Shown here in pieces: positions 10,795 through 22,474 of a stretch of 64,000 bases of DNA (position 1 is its first letter; the number at the start of each line of letters is the position of its first letter). Position numbers and translations under genes: made by a program. This stretch comes from Glebionis coronaria. Taxonomy: Eukaryota > Streptophyta > Magnoliopsida > Asterales > Asteraceae. The notes below the pieces were generated by a model. It was not told the origin of the DNA, searched no databases, and saw only the letters and a program-made list of their open reading frames with translations. The stretch spans positions 289,000,140 to 289,064,139 of the forward strand of contig CM046875.1 of the NCBI GenBank assembly GCA_025667525.1, read 5' to 3'.

Positions 10795-11177
10795 TGTTAG
10801 CCTCAAAATATTGAGTCAAACAAGAATGTTCGGTCATAGGTTTATATTGTAATATTCATTAGAACGTTGTAATAGTTAGTTAAAATAGTTGTGACATTAC
10901 GGGCTTGATGGATAGTTTAAAAGGCCTCTTTCAAGGTACTAAGCATTTATTCCAGCCCGGCCCAAACAATATAGTCCATACAAAGCCCACATGTAGGCGG
11001 ACTATATAAAGCCCTTCCTAGCATGTTAGGAAGGGTAAGGCTTTTCATTTTCTTAATCTAATCTTCCCAAAGTTTCACACACTTCTCTATACTTCTACTT
11101 TCTCTCTCTAGAATTCATCTACTTCATCTATTTTCTTTCTTTCTTCCTTGCTTAATCATCACAAATATGGGACAACA
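10795..11177 (+). repeat. Copia D 5' LTR
   Basis: Starts TGTTAG and ends GGGACAACA, with TGTT/AACA inverted ends. The first 25 bp hold an inverted repeat around AATA (CTCAA/TTGAG). A TATA box ACTATATAAA is at 11001-11010, followed by a CT-rich stretch, so transcription likely starts near 11030. The matching 3' LTR is at 32277-32659. Confidence 0.93.
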
Positions 11178-11195
11178 ATTGTATCAATCTCCATG
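11178..11195 (+). promoter_or_regulatory. Copia D primer binding site, degenerate
   Basis: Next to the LTR the sequence TTGTATCAATCT resembles the initiator-Met-tRNA primer binding site TGGTATCAGAGC of copia elements, with several mismatches. Position is the main support. Confidence 0.45.
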
Positions 11196-11413
11196 GGGTA
11201 GATCTGTGATTGATTGTTGTTATATCATTTGATTCGTATGATTTAATCCTTACATCATCTCAAATTCAAATCTTTTTGTGTTTTTCGTGCTCTAAATATT
11301 GGTATTCATCCCCTACATAGTTGTGGTAGGGATTTGGTTGCTTTCGGTTGGTTAAAATCACGGATTTCTTGTCAAAAATCTAATTTTTTACCTAATGTAT
11401 CAGAACTGCACAA

Positions 11414-11742
11414 TTATTCCGACAGAATTCCATCGGAAAAGGGTTTTACATTCCGACAGTTATTCTGACGAAATTCCATCGGAAAAGGGTTTCTTATTCC
11501 GACGGTGATTCCGATAGTAATTCCGACCGTTTTATTCCGACAGTGATTCCGATAGTGATTCCGACAGCTCATATTTCGACAGACATTCCGACAAAGTATA
11601 CCGACAGCTATTCCGACAGAGTATTCCGACAGCTATTTCGACAGACATTCTGACAGAGTATTCCGACAGGTATTCCGATAGACATTCCGACAGAGTATTC
11701 CGATGGACACTCCGATAGCACATTTCGATGGACATTCCGATG
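11414..11742 (+). repeat. Short tandem repeat built on ATTCCGACAG in copia D leader
   Basis: About 330 bp of imperfect units of roughly 12-18 bp, each containing ATTCCGACAG or a variant (ATTCCGATAG, ATTTCGACAG, ATTCCGATGG). It lies in the untranslated leader between primer binding site and gag. The open frame on the opposite strand is only a by-product of the repeat. Confidence 0.85.
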
Positions 11743-12068
11743 CTATGTTTAGCTAAATTTTGTTCGAGTATTTTTTAGACTTAGCCACTATCTAGACTAG
11801 TTTCGGAATATCGTTTACACGAAGATTAAAAAATATATATATTGGCGTCAAGTAAATTCAAATTTTTTCTATACAAGTTTTAGGACATTTCTATCTCGAT
11901 TTAAAAATTTGGCGATTACAAAATTTTTTGGTCTACCGTTTTATCGGACTGGGGAATTTATTGTCAGACTAAAGAAAAATTGGAATTTTCGGAATTTAAA
12001 CCACAACAACAATCACAACACATCTACTTAAGATCCTTTTTCATTTCAACATTTTATAGCTTAACAAT

Positions 12069-12679
12069 ATGGATTTTACAACAGAGTATCGTGTGACGAA
12101 CAACAACATCATGGTGGCGGGAAATAAAGAGAGACCACCAATGCTTGTGACCGGTCGATATGCACAATGGCAATCACGTTTTATTTGATATCTTGATACT
12201 AAACCAAATGGTTATCTTCTTCGACGGTGCATCAAAGAAGTACCCTATACTCTCACTACCATAACCATTCCTGCAATTCCAGCAACCGACTCGACGACCG
12301 GTTCCGATGAGCAAACTATTGAGGAAACATATGAGAACACTTCGAAAGAGAAACGTGCTTGGACTGATGCAGAGAAAGAATCAATCTATTTGATTCTTTG
12401 TGGGATTCAGGGTGATATTTATTCAACGGTTGATGCATGCTCTACTGCAAAAGAAATGTGGTTTGCCATTGAACGCTTGCAACAAGGAGAATCACTTAAC
12501 AAGCAAGATGTCAAAACTAACTTGTTCTGGAACTTTGGCAAGTTTACTTCATTGAATGGGGAATCAATTGATTCATACTACTCAAGGTTCTACAAGATGA
12601 TGAGTGACATGACAAGAAACAATTTGCAAGTCTCCACTATGCAAGTCAATGTGCAATTTCTACAGCAACTTCAACCGGG
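12069..12679 (+). pseudogene. Copia D gag, N-terminal part
   Basis: Starts at the first ATG after the leader (MDFTTEYRVTNNN) and contains the copia gag domain, with VTGRYAQWQSRF near the N-terminus and YYSRFYKMMSDM followed by VNVQFLQQLQP near the break. A TGA at 12186-12188 interrupts the frame after QWQSRFI. The reading ends abruptly at 12679, where sequence of a CACTA transposon begins. The gag resumes at 23983, but the part usually found between these points is missing, so the junction is not a clean insertion. Confidence 0.85.
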
Positions 12680-15414
12680 TTATTTTTTTTCAAATAATTC
12701 TTGTGTCGCCTGAAACGATACAATGTATTTGATTATTTTTTTATTTTTAGAATATTTATATCAATGAAATAGACATGTGTTAGTAATACTTACTCGATAT
12801 AGGGTAAAAGTTCATCTGTATTTTGTAGTACATACAAATGAGCTTTTGCAAATAGTTCCCCATTCATTTCGAATGGTGTGCCGGCCGACAATGGCATTTC
12901 GTCCTCATTTTCATTGGTTACATCTTTATCAGGTGGAAAACCAACAGATTTCATTGTTTTATGATACTCGCTAAAAAACTCTATTGTTTCTTCCGCAATG
13001 GTCTCCTCATCAATGCATCCCTCTGGTCTGTTTCTGTTTCTAACATGGTTTTTAATAACCTTCATACATCTTTCAAATGGGTACATCCACCGAAAGCATA
13101 TGGGACCACACAATCTTACCTCTCTAGTTAGGTGCACAGTCAAGTGTATCATAATATCAAAAAATGACGGAGGAAAGAACTTCTCAAGTAGGCACAGTGT
13201 CACAACTAGCTCTTGTTGCATCGCATCTAGTTCTTCCAATTTGATTTCTTTTCTACATATAGATTTAAAGAAAAAGCAAAACCTGATAATAGCATATCGT
13301 GTGGGTGGATCCATGATTGAACGTATTGCAGTTGGTAAAAACTCTTGCATCAACATGTGATAGTCATGTGACTTAAGGCCAATGAGCTTCATTTCCTTTA
13401 CATTGACCAAACTAGCAAAATTTGAACAATATCCCTATGGTACTCTGAGGTTGGCTAACGTTTCACAAAATTTGTCTTTTTCAGCATTAGTTAACGTGTA
13501 GCCTGTTGGAGGTAGTGTTGTTTTGTCTTGTTCTAGCCTAAAAAAAGGTCAGGTTTTATACCCAAAGCTACCAGATCCATTCGTGCCTTCAATCCATCTT
13601 TCGTCTTACCAGGAACATTTAGCAAAGTTCCAACAAAACTCTCCCCACAATTTTTTTCTACATGCATAAAGTCAATACAATGTGGAACAGGATTATGCCT
13701 TCAATACCTTAGCCTTCGATACCAAATGTTGAATTTCTTCCAATACGATTCAGTAGGTTGGCTTGAACTACCCTCGTCTTCTGTTGCTTTTCTTTTGCTA
13801 TTTTAAATTTTCCCACCTCTGCCTCCTGTATCTTCCTGGTTTCCTGATGCGTTATTGTTAGTATTCTTTACTTTTCCCCACTTATTTTGAATATGTCAAA
13901 CTTCGTCGTATATTTCTTCCCCTGTCTTTGGTACTGGAGCACATTCAAGTTCTTGTTGTCCATTAAACGATTTCCTTTGCTTTCTGAATGGATGTGTGTA
14001 TGGTAGATATCGTCTGTGACCAACATAAATTTGCTTGGCTGAGGCCGAAGTCTTACACAATGTGTATCTTTCCCACATACCACGCAACCATTGAATCCAC
14101 TGTATGGACAGTCGCATAATGTACCCAGTGCTGGGTAATCATTTATCGTCCATAACACAACGGAATGAAGCTTAAAGTTTTGTTTCGTTGACGCATCATA
14201 TGTATCAACACCATGTTCAAATAAGGTATACAGATCATCAACTAATGGTTCTAAGAAAACATCAATATCATTCCCCGGGTATCCCGATATAAGGGTCGAA
14301 AGCATGATAAACTTTCGTTTCATACACAACCATGGAGGAAGGTTGTATATGACACATAAATCTGGCCATACACTGGGATGCCTATTACCTGAGTTGACGT
14401 CAACCCCATCAGCCGATATTCCCATCCGTATATTTCTTGGATCTTCTACAATTTTGGGGAATTTTTCATCTATGGTACGCCATGCCTGTGAATCTACAGG
14501 GTGACGTAAAACAATATTTGTTATCCTCCTTGTTGTGTGCCATCTCATGTTTTCTACAATACTTGGTATCTTAAACAATCGTTTTAGTCTTGGTATAATT
14601 GGGAAGTACCACATCACTTTGGCTGGAATGTTTTCGTAAACTTTCTTTGTCTTATTGTCGACCTTTAATCTTGTTGTCCCACATGTTGAGCAAGTAGTCA
14701 ATTTTGAGTTAGTTTTCTAGTAAATCATGTAGTAGTTGATACATACATGTATCTTTTTGTATCCTGATCCCATCAGTCACATCATTTTTTTGGCCTAATA
14801 AGTTCTTTCAACTAGTTCGTTACCAGCAGGTAGCATCTATTTAATCAAACCAAGTAATTCATTAAAGAACTTATCATAAGCTCCATACTTACCCTTCAAG
14901 TTGATAAGTTTAACTATTGCATACAACTTTGTGAAGTCGGGACATCCTTCATAAAGTGGCTTCTCCGCGTCTACTACTAGTTGTTGAAACTTGGCAATGT
15001 CATCCTCATCAAAATCAACTTTTGTAGCGTTAACCATCTCTACTGTTGTTGGGCCATCTGTTGGAATTTCTGAACCAGCATTCGTGTCGACATCTGTGTT
15101 GTCAACATACTCTGTTGTATCTTCAACTAATATTTGGGCATTTGATGATTGCTCGTCCTTTTCTACATGTTTTTTTAATTTGTGTACTTTGGATTAAACA
15201 CATGTCTGAATAAATGGAATCCTACTGATTCTACTGTACCCTCTATGTGGTTTAAGCAGCTGTTACAGGGAAATAGAATTTTAAGTGGTCCATTATGACT
15301 TTCTGGGTGGCGGTTAATCTCCTCTTGCGCTTTTTTGGCATATTCAATAAACGCTTCTACTCCGTCAAAATATTCTTTTTTAGTCCTATTACTTCGTATC
15401 CAAGACTTGTCCAT
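12680..15414 (-). pseudogene. TNPD/Tnp2-type CACTA transposase, truncated and broken
   Basis: From the minus-strand ATG at 15414 the transposase-associated domain comes first (MDKSWIRSNRTKKEYFDG, CNSCLNH). After a frameshift near 15180, an acidic linker and the NLKGKYGAYDKFFNELLGL segment follow (stop at 14837). The main transposase domain is at 13868-14701 (CSTCGTTRLK, GMSADGVDVNSG-like ISADGVDVN, CPYSGFNGCVVCGKDTH). At 13440-13860 the continuation is readable only in mixed frames (PHCIDFMHVEKN). The DUF4218-like end is at 12790-13410 (HLTREVRLCGPICFRWMYPFER). A donor GTAAGT at about 12796 and an acceptor near 12710 suggest one more intron. The last exons are deleted. The enzyme would cut at the CACTA ends. 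Confidence 0.85.
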
Positions 15415-16410
15415 CGTAGTGTTGAGGATAAATAGTACCGTATATATCCTACAAATCACAAAACAAACCAATATATCATATCCAAGATAAAATATTCTTA
15501 AAGGTTTAAGACACATAGCATGAATCAATAACGCATAATATAAAACCCCAAAATCCAATCATATATACTAATTATCTAAACAAATGCATATGAACACTAC
15601 AAATTATAATCCTAATAAAAACATTACCTGATTTATAAAGTAATGAAATTAAAACTGGTGTAGATGGCCGAACAGAATAGTTGTTGATGTTATTGATGGC
15701 TGGAGAATGAGGGATGGAAAAAATTGTGGGATGAGTTTAAAATTTTTGGGAGTTATTTTCAATGTTCACTAAATATCATTTTGAAGGCAAATTTTCAATT
15801 TTCAACAAAATAAAATTTTGGAGGTATGTTTTAAATTTCACTGAATAAAAGTTTGAAGTAAAAGGTGTTAAAATTTGACCCGAAAATATAGGTTATTTAT
15901 CCTAATAAAAAGTCCTAACTTTATAAATTTGTTCAAATAGGAATATCGGACATAAAAAAGTCCATTGGGTACAATGGAGCATCATACGTATTTGTTTATT
16001 TATTACTTATACCCTTATATAAATATGTTATTTATGATTTATTAAACATAAGTCGAGATGGGCTTATGTGTCATAAGCCTACATTTTGTGGTTTATATCT
16101 ATTACAAAATTAATATAATGCATGAAATATATTTAAGGAAATATTATTTTAAACGGGCTAATGCGGTGGAGTCGTATTATCAGGTAATCATATAAGATAA
16201 ACACATACTTTAAAATTGAAAGTATCAATATAAAACTTGTTAAAAATTATATTAATGAAAATACATTAATTATGTTTTAAATAAGTAATATATAATATAT
16301 GCAAACATTTTAGACCCCTTTTAAAAGGTCGGTGCTTAAAGGGTTTTATGACTTATTTCACCAAGACCACATCTGAACGTAACATAAATGATGAGTAATT
16401 TGTTATCTTA
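15415..16410. other. CACTA internal non-coding region left of telomere-like array
   Basis: Upstream of the TNPD start. AT-rich, with short patches such as TGAAGGCAAATTTTCAATTTTCA. A partly similar stretch (FTCACTAAATATCATTTTGAAG-type sequence) recurs in inverted form near 19310-19450, where AAATTTGGAGCCAAATTTTTC-like text occurs; both flank the TNPD and TNPA genes. It probably holds the TNPD promoter. I see no gene. Confidence 0.4.
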
Positions 16411-17885
16411 CTTAAATTAAAACCTAAACCTTAAACAGTTTAACCCTAAACCATATAACCCTTAAACCATAACCTTAATTAAACCATAATTCATAATCCT
16501 ACATACCATAATCCCTAATCCTTAAACATTAAACCCTAAACATTACACCTCAATAAACACTAAACCTTAAACTAATGAACCCTAAACACTAAATCATAAA
16601 CCGGTACATATAAACCTTAAATCCTATTTAACCCTTAAACCACAAACCCTAGCTAACTAAACCATAAATCATAAACCTTAAAACATAAACCAATAAACTT
16701 AAACCCTAATTAAGCCCTAAACCTTAAAGTAATACACCCTAAACACTATATCATACACCTTAAACCAATAAACCTTAAATCCTATTTAACCCTTAAACCA
16801 CAAACCCTAGCTAATTAAACCATAAATCATAAACCTTAAACCATAAACCAATAAACCTTAAACCCTAATTAAGCCCTAAACCTTAAAGTAATGCACCCTA
16901 ATTAAACACTATATCATACACCTTAAACCTATAAACCTTAAATTCTATTTAACCCTTAAACCACAAACCTTAGCTAATTAAACCATAAATCATAAACCTT
17001 AAACCATAAACCAATAAACCTTAAACCCTAAGCCCTAAACCTAAAACCAATGCACTCTAAATACTATATTATACACCTTAAACCTATAAACCTTAAATCC
17101 TATTTAACCCTTAAATCACAAACCCTAGCTAATTAAACCATAAATCTTAAACCTTAAACCTTAAACCATAAACCAATGAACCTTAAACCCTAAGCCCTAA
17201 ACCTTAAACCAATGCACCCTATACATTAAATCATACACATTAAACCATTTAACCTTAAATACTATTTAACCCTTAAACCACAAACCCTAGCTAATTAAGC
17301 CATAAACCAATGAACCTTAAACCCTAAACCCTAAGCCTTAAACCTTAAACCAATGCACCCTAAACACTATATCATACACCTTAAACCATTTAACCTTAAA
17401 TCATATTTAACCCTTAAAACCACATACCCTAGCTAATTAAACCATAAATCCTAAACCATAAACAAATGAACCTTAAACTCTAAACCCTATAAGCCCTAAA
17501 CCCTATAAACCATAAATCATAGTTAATCCTTAAACCACAAACCCTAGCTAATTAAACCATAAATCCTAATTAAACCTTAATAAACCACACTAGCTAATTA
17601 AACCACAAATCTTAAACCTTTAACCATAACCCTAAAGTCTAAACCATACAACCTAAACATAAAGCAGTATACCCTATATAAACCCTAAATCATAAACTTT
17701 AAACAACATTAATTAACCCTAAAACTGAACTTAAATTAAACTATAAACCCTAATTAAACATAAACCACTTCATTAACCTTAAACCATAAACCCTAAATCA
17801 TAAATCATAAACCTTAACCCTCAACCCTATACCTTAAACCATAAACTCTAAACCCCAACCCTAAACCATAAACCCTAACCCATTA
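16411..17885 (+). repeat. Degenerate telomere-like array with about 160-bp higher-order unit
   Basis: About 1.5 kb made almost only of AAACCCTAAACC-like heptamers and their variants (AACCTTA, AACCATA). True CCCTAAA units are present but scattered. A marker ACAAACCCTAGCTAATTAAACC recurs near 16640, 16798, 16959, 17115, 17278, 17422 and 17536, so most of the array has a period close to 160 bp. It lies between the divergent TNPD and TNPA genes of the CACTA element, not at a chromosome end. Confidence 0.88.
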
Positions 17886-19784
17886 CGAAGCTATAATTTT
17901 GTCACACTAACCTTATTAAACCGACCATTCAAAATCGACCTTATTCATATTTAAGTTATTTAACTATAATTTTATGTTTAAAATTAATTAAAGTAATATT
18001 TTTATGTTATGTTTAAAATTATAACATTTTTAAAGTTAGTTAATTTTGACAAAAATGTTTTTAATAAAAATATAATGTATATGTTTTTTATTTACTTACT
18101 ATTATTTATTTATTATTAACCTTTAATAATTAAATGTTAATTACTATAATTTTATTAGTAAGTAATTTTAAATAATATTTACATTTTCATTAAACACAAA
18201 TAATATTCAGCAACCATCTAGCTTGTAACCGCCACCATCTTCAGAATCACACATAGGAAGAACAAACCCTAAATCTTCATCCAATACACAATAAAAAAAA
18301 TAAAACCCTCATACACAATAGTCGCCAATCTACACAATCATTAACGACATGAAGAATCAGGAAAAAAGGTAATGCAACAATCAGTATTGTTCAATTTATA
18401 TATTAGGGTTCATACGAATAGTGTAAGTTTGTTATGGTATTAGGGTTTACACTAATTTTTAATGCATGTATGTGGACCTATTTCATTTTTCATTAACGTT
18501 ATTCGATTTATAGGACTAGCCCTTCTTAACCCATGTCATTTTTAATTAACGTGTTTATATGGTCTATGTTTCAATCTTGGTTATGGTTTTTGTTAATGTG
18601 TTCGGATATGGTCCCATGGTATATTATAGTTACAGGTTTTTTGGTATGATATTGTTTTAGGTCTTTTGTAATCAGTTGGATATGGTCCCCTATACAAACA
18701 TATGCATAACCAAATAAATCCAAATGTTGTTAGGGCAACCACAACCATGCTACACATACTTCCAAACACTACCTTCGTCGACATATAACTAACATTAATA
18801 TGTACATGTTTGTAGAAGTTAGCAATATAAGTCCGATTCGGAGTTTGACCACAAGTTCTTCAAGTACTCCATGTATTCGTCCTCCACTGTTTCAAACTCC
18901 TATTGTAGGCATACATAATGTAAGAAGGTTCGGTCAAGGAAAGTTGCAGAGGGGAGCAACAACAAAGGCAAAAGGAATGTTGGAAGGTTGGATGATGTCA
19001 GTTCTCCCTATGTAATATGAACAAATTTTTTATGTTTTGTTGGTCTGTTATTGCTGGGCACCTATTGCATTTTCAACCTACAGGTCGCAACAATTTAATA
19101 GATTTGTATGCATTACTATCATTATGAAAAAATTATCAGTTATCTGTAGTCAACAATATGAGTTTGTTAATTACGTAATATAAGTATTTTAAGGTCATGT
19201 ACAATTCACTATATGTTATATCCATTTTCTTATAATATATGAATTCAAGTTTTTATGAAGTGTAAACTAAAGGTTTTTGGTTGAATGTTAAAATGTGAAA
19301 AATAGTATAACATTTTGTTCAAACTTTATTTTTACCAGGAAACTCAAAGGGAAAAGTTGAATGTTTAATTTAGAGGCAAATTGGAGTTCAAAATATTTGG
19401 TTGTTTAATTTTTGTATTTGGAGCCAAATTTTTCACGAAAATTTTAAAATGTCCATGCTAAGTTAATGCATATGCAGTTACCATAATATTCTAATTCCAT
19501 CTCCATCTCAAATCGTGATTTTTCTCCAAAATCACAAAATATAACATAATTTTCTAACTCCATCTCTATCTCAATCACTTTTTCACTAGTTTCATACCAT
19601 TTCCACTTATTGTTCTTGTACACATGTCAATAATCATAAACACTGAAAACAATGATCAAGATTATATTGTAATGATGATGATTATTTGGTTAATAATGAT
19701 GATGTAAATCACGATAATGAACGAGGTTATGAATCAAAGGATTCTGGTGATCAATCGGATGAGGATGAAGACATCAGTAAATAG
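17886..19784 (+). other. TNPA upstream region and possible 5' exons
   Basis: AT-rich sequence leading into the TNPA-type gene. A CA-rich stretch at 18200-18370 and an ATG followed by a donor-like GGTAATGC at 18370-18380 could be the first exon. A second candidate is 18800-19015, which has a Ser-rich open stretch of 71 codons. I cannot tell which parts are spliced, so I do not call exons here. Confidence 0.35.
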
Positions 19785-22287
19785 AAGGTTGTTAATAAGA
19801 GGGTTATAACTAGGTTAGCCAAGTTTCGGATAAAATATGGAAAACCAGATGTCATGAAGACAAATGTGAACTTTGATGCACTGAATAGAATATCAGGGCC
19901 AAACAGATCATTGTTTATAAGTTTTTTAGGAGACACGGTTCGAGAGCAGATAGGATTGAAGATTCTAGCGTGGAAAGATGTGAAGGAGGAAGCAAGAGAA
20001 AAACTTTGGACTGAAACCACGGTACAAATACAAAATTTTTTACCCAACTATTATTCGTATTCCTACATTTACTTTAACATTATGTTAATACGTGCAGCAA
20101 TACTTTAAATTTGATGTGTCCTACAAAAAGTTGGTTATGAATAAGCTAGGTGAACTGCTAAGAAATTTCAGAAGCAAATTGACAGCAAAGCACATAGTTC
20201 CCAACCTAGATAATCCTGAAAAACTAAATGTAGTTCTAAATAATTACAAAGCAATCATCAAAGCCGAACACTGGGTTGCTTTTGTAAACCACACGGCGAC
20301 AGAAGAATTTAAGGTTGTTAATTTCTATTTCGTTTTACATTTATAAACACCGTATGTATGCATTGTTTGGAAACTCCGTATGACAAACAAAGTATGTTAC
20401 GTACTAGCAACTTCTCATCCAGTAATCTTTTTTGTTAGGTGAAATCAGCTGCTAATAAATTGGCGCGTTCCAAGTCTCTTTATCAGCATACAATGGGACG
20501 TGGTGGTTATGTATATATAAAAGAGCAAATGGTAAGGTTATATTGGTGTAATATCCTAACACTGTTGTCTATTTTGGTTTAACTTTTCATTTGTATGTAT
20601 TTGATGTTTGGAAGATCATAAAAAAAGAAATTACACCATATCAAGAACCCCCCCCCCCCCCCCCGGTGGTGTATTGTGGTTTAATGGAATGGTTAGAAAA
20701 GAAGGAAAAGAGACAGATGATGAAACAATCAAAGTTGGCATCAAGATTGTAAGTGTTATTGCAAAAATTTTTATATAATGTTTATATTCGTATAATAAAT
20801 TATTTACCATTTTTTGTGTGTAGCTGGAAGCAGAGGAACAGATCAGAGATGGAACCTTGACGGTTGATATTGGCTCAGATTCTTTATCACATGTATTAGG
20901 AAAGGAAAAGGGAGGGTATGCACGAGGAGTTGGAGGCAGAGTTACGTGCATGAGGTTCTTTGATCTACCTAGAAGGAAACAAGGAACTGATGTGAGGATT
21001 GCGTTGCTTGAAAATGAACTTGAGAAGGAGAGACATGCGCGTAAAGAAAAAGAGGATATAGTTGTTGAATTAAACACCAAGATGTCACAAACACAGGAAA
21101 CTATTGAAAAAATGTTGAACGTTATGTCTTCACAAGGGGTTAATATAGCCGAGTTAATGCCAAGTCAGTCAAATGTAAGACTAGTTTTCTAATTTTGATT
21201 TGATGATTTTCAGTCTGTAATACCATTAAGAATTAACATACTTATATATTGCAGGTATTACAACTAGAACATAATGCATTAAGCAACATACCTAGTGAAG
21301 AGCAAACGACGTCGATCAGTGGTGGTGGACTTCAGAAAGGTGTGTTATTTTCAATGTCTAAGACAACTGCAACTTCGAACAAGGATTTGGACACTAGAAC
21401 TGCAGCTACAACTGCAACTGCGAAGAAGGTAAGTTATAAAAAACCATGTTTGGTTTCTAAATTGTACTATACATGACTTATTTAGTGTGTTATGTATATA
21501 TGCAGGTACCTACTAGAACTAGGTTAGCAAAAAATAAGACTAGATCGTTGCAAAAGAAGTCTCCACTTCAAAATTCCCAATCTCAAGAAGATATTTATCC
21601 AGCTTCCGGATCACAACAAAATCTGTCTCCCTCGACACAACAAGACGTACCTTTGCATCATTACGAAAGAATCGTACACCTTCTAAATCAGTCTCCACCA
21701 TCACTACCAGATGTAAGTATTTCATCATTTTTCATACAATTACTTGTTTAATTTATTTGTCATTAACGCATGTAAAAAATAATTCTTCAGACATTTAAGT
21801 GCAAACTGTGGAACATATCTAAGAAAATTATCATTGGTAACGGTAGGGTATACAAGTCTAAGGATGCAGACAATGTAATGATTCATAACCAACCACTACC
21901 AAAAAATTGCTACAAAGTTTCAGTTGATGAATCCATAGTGGATGCAGCATTCATACCTGATGATGGAAGTAATGGTTTAAAAACTGTTAAGGATGTAAAA
22001 GGTAGTTTCGTGGCATGGCCAAAGGAAAAGGTTATTTTTTCGAAGAGGTACATACACTTGATTTATCATCCTACATATACATAACTTTTCATATTTAGTT
22101 CAATGTTTAATACACGACTTTTGTTTCCATACAGGAAACAACACCACCAAATACCATGAAAGCTGTTATTGAGAGTGCACCAAAGATAGGATCTAAGCGC
22201 TCGATGAATGTTCCAGCAGGCAGTACATTTACGACTATTACTCATATGCAGAAACAAGCTAGGAATAACAAGGCTCAAAAGACTTAA
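19785..22287 (+). CDS. TNPA-type CACTA protein (Transposase_24/Ptta-En-Spm family), nine exons seen
   Basis: Exons, each with AG/GT borders: 19785-20021, 20098-20313, 20439-20531, 20615-20748, 20824-21174, 21255-21428, 21506-21712, 21791-22030, 22135-22287 (TAA). All except the fourth are whole numbers of codons, and reading continues across the introns. Family marks are FRSKLTAKHIVPNL, a HTMGRGGYVYIKEQM segment, and VLGKEKGGYARGVGGRVT followed by a coiled-coil-like ELEKERHARKEKEDIVVEL. The C-terminal part has VSVDESIVDAAFIP and GSFVAWPKEK. In En/Spm, TNPA binds subterminal repeats and helps transposase. Exon four holds a run of 17 C (20648-20664) and is 134 bp, which shifts the frame unless the run length is variable or misread. 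The 5' end is uncertain. Confidence 0.75.
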
Positions 22288-22474
22288 CAATACGGTGATT
22301 CAAAGTCTTTACAAATGTGATTCTGTGTGAAAAGTATGTTACTTGAGAATAATACGACATTACATTTGTTGATTTGATTATGTACATTCAATTTTATATA
22401 TTAACGCAATTGAAATTTGATTTCCAGAATTTTGTTATTTGTTTTTATTGAATTCTGAAAGGTTACTAGAAGAT

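Noticed and set aside
11532..11735. Minus-strand open frame of 67 codons with LSEYLSE-like repeats
   Set aside because: By-product of the ATTCCGACAG tandem repeat; no coding signal.
16411..17885. A true telomere or chromosome end
   Set aside because: Perfect TTTAGGG/CCCTAAA runs are absent; units are degenerate with a 160-bp higher order, and the block is flanked by transposon genes on both sides.
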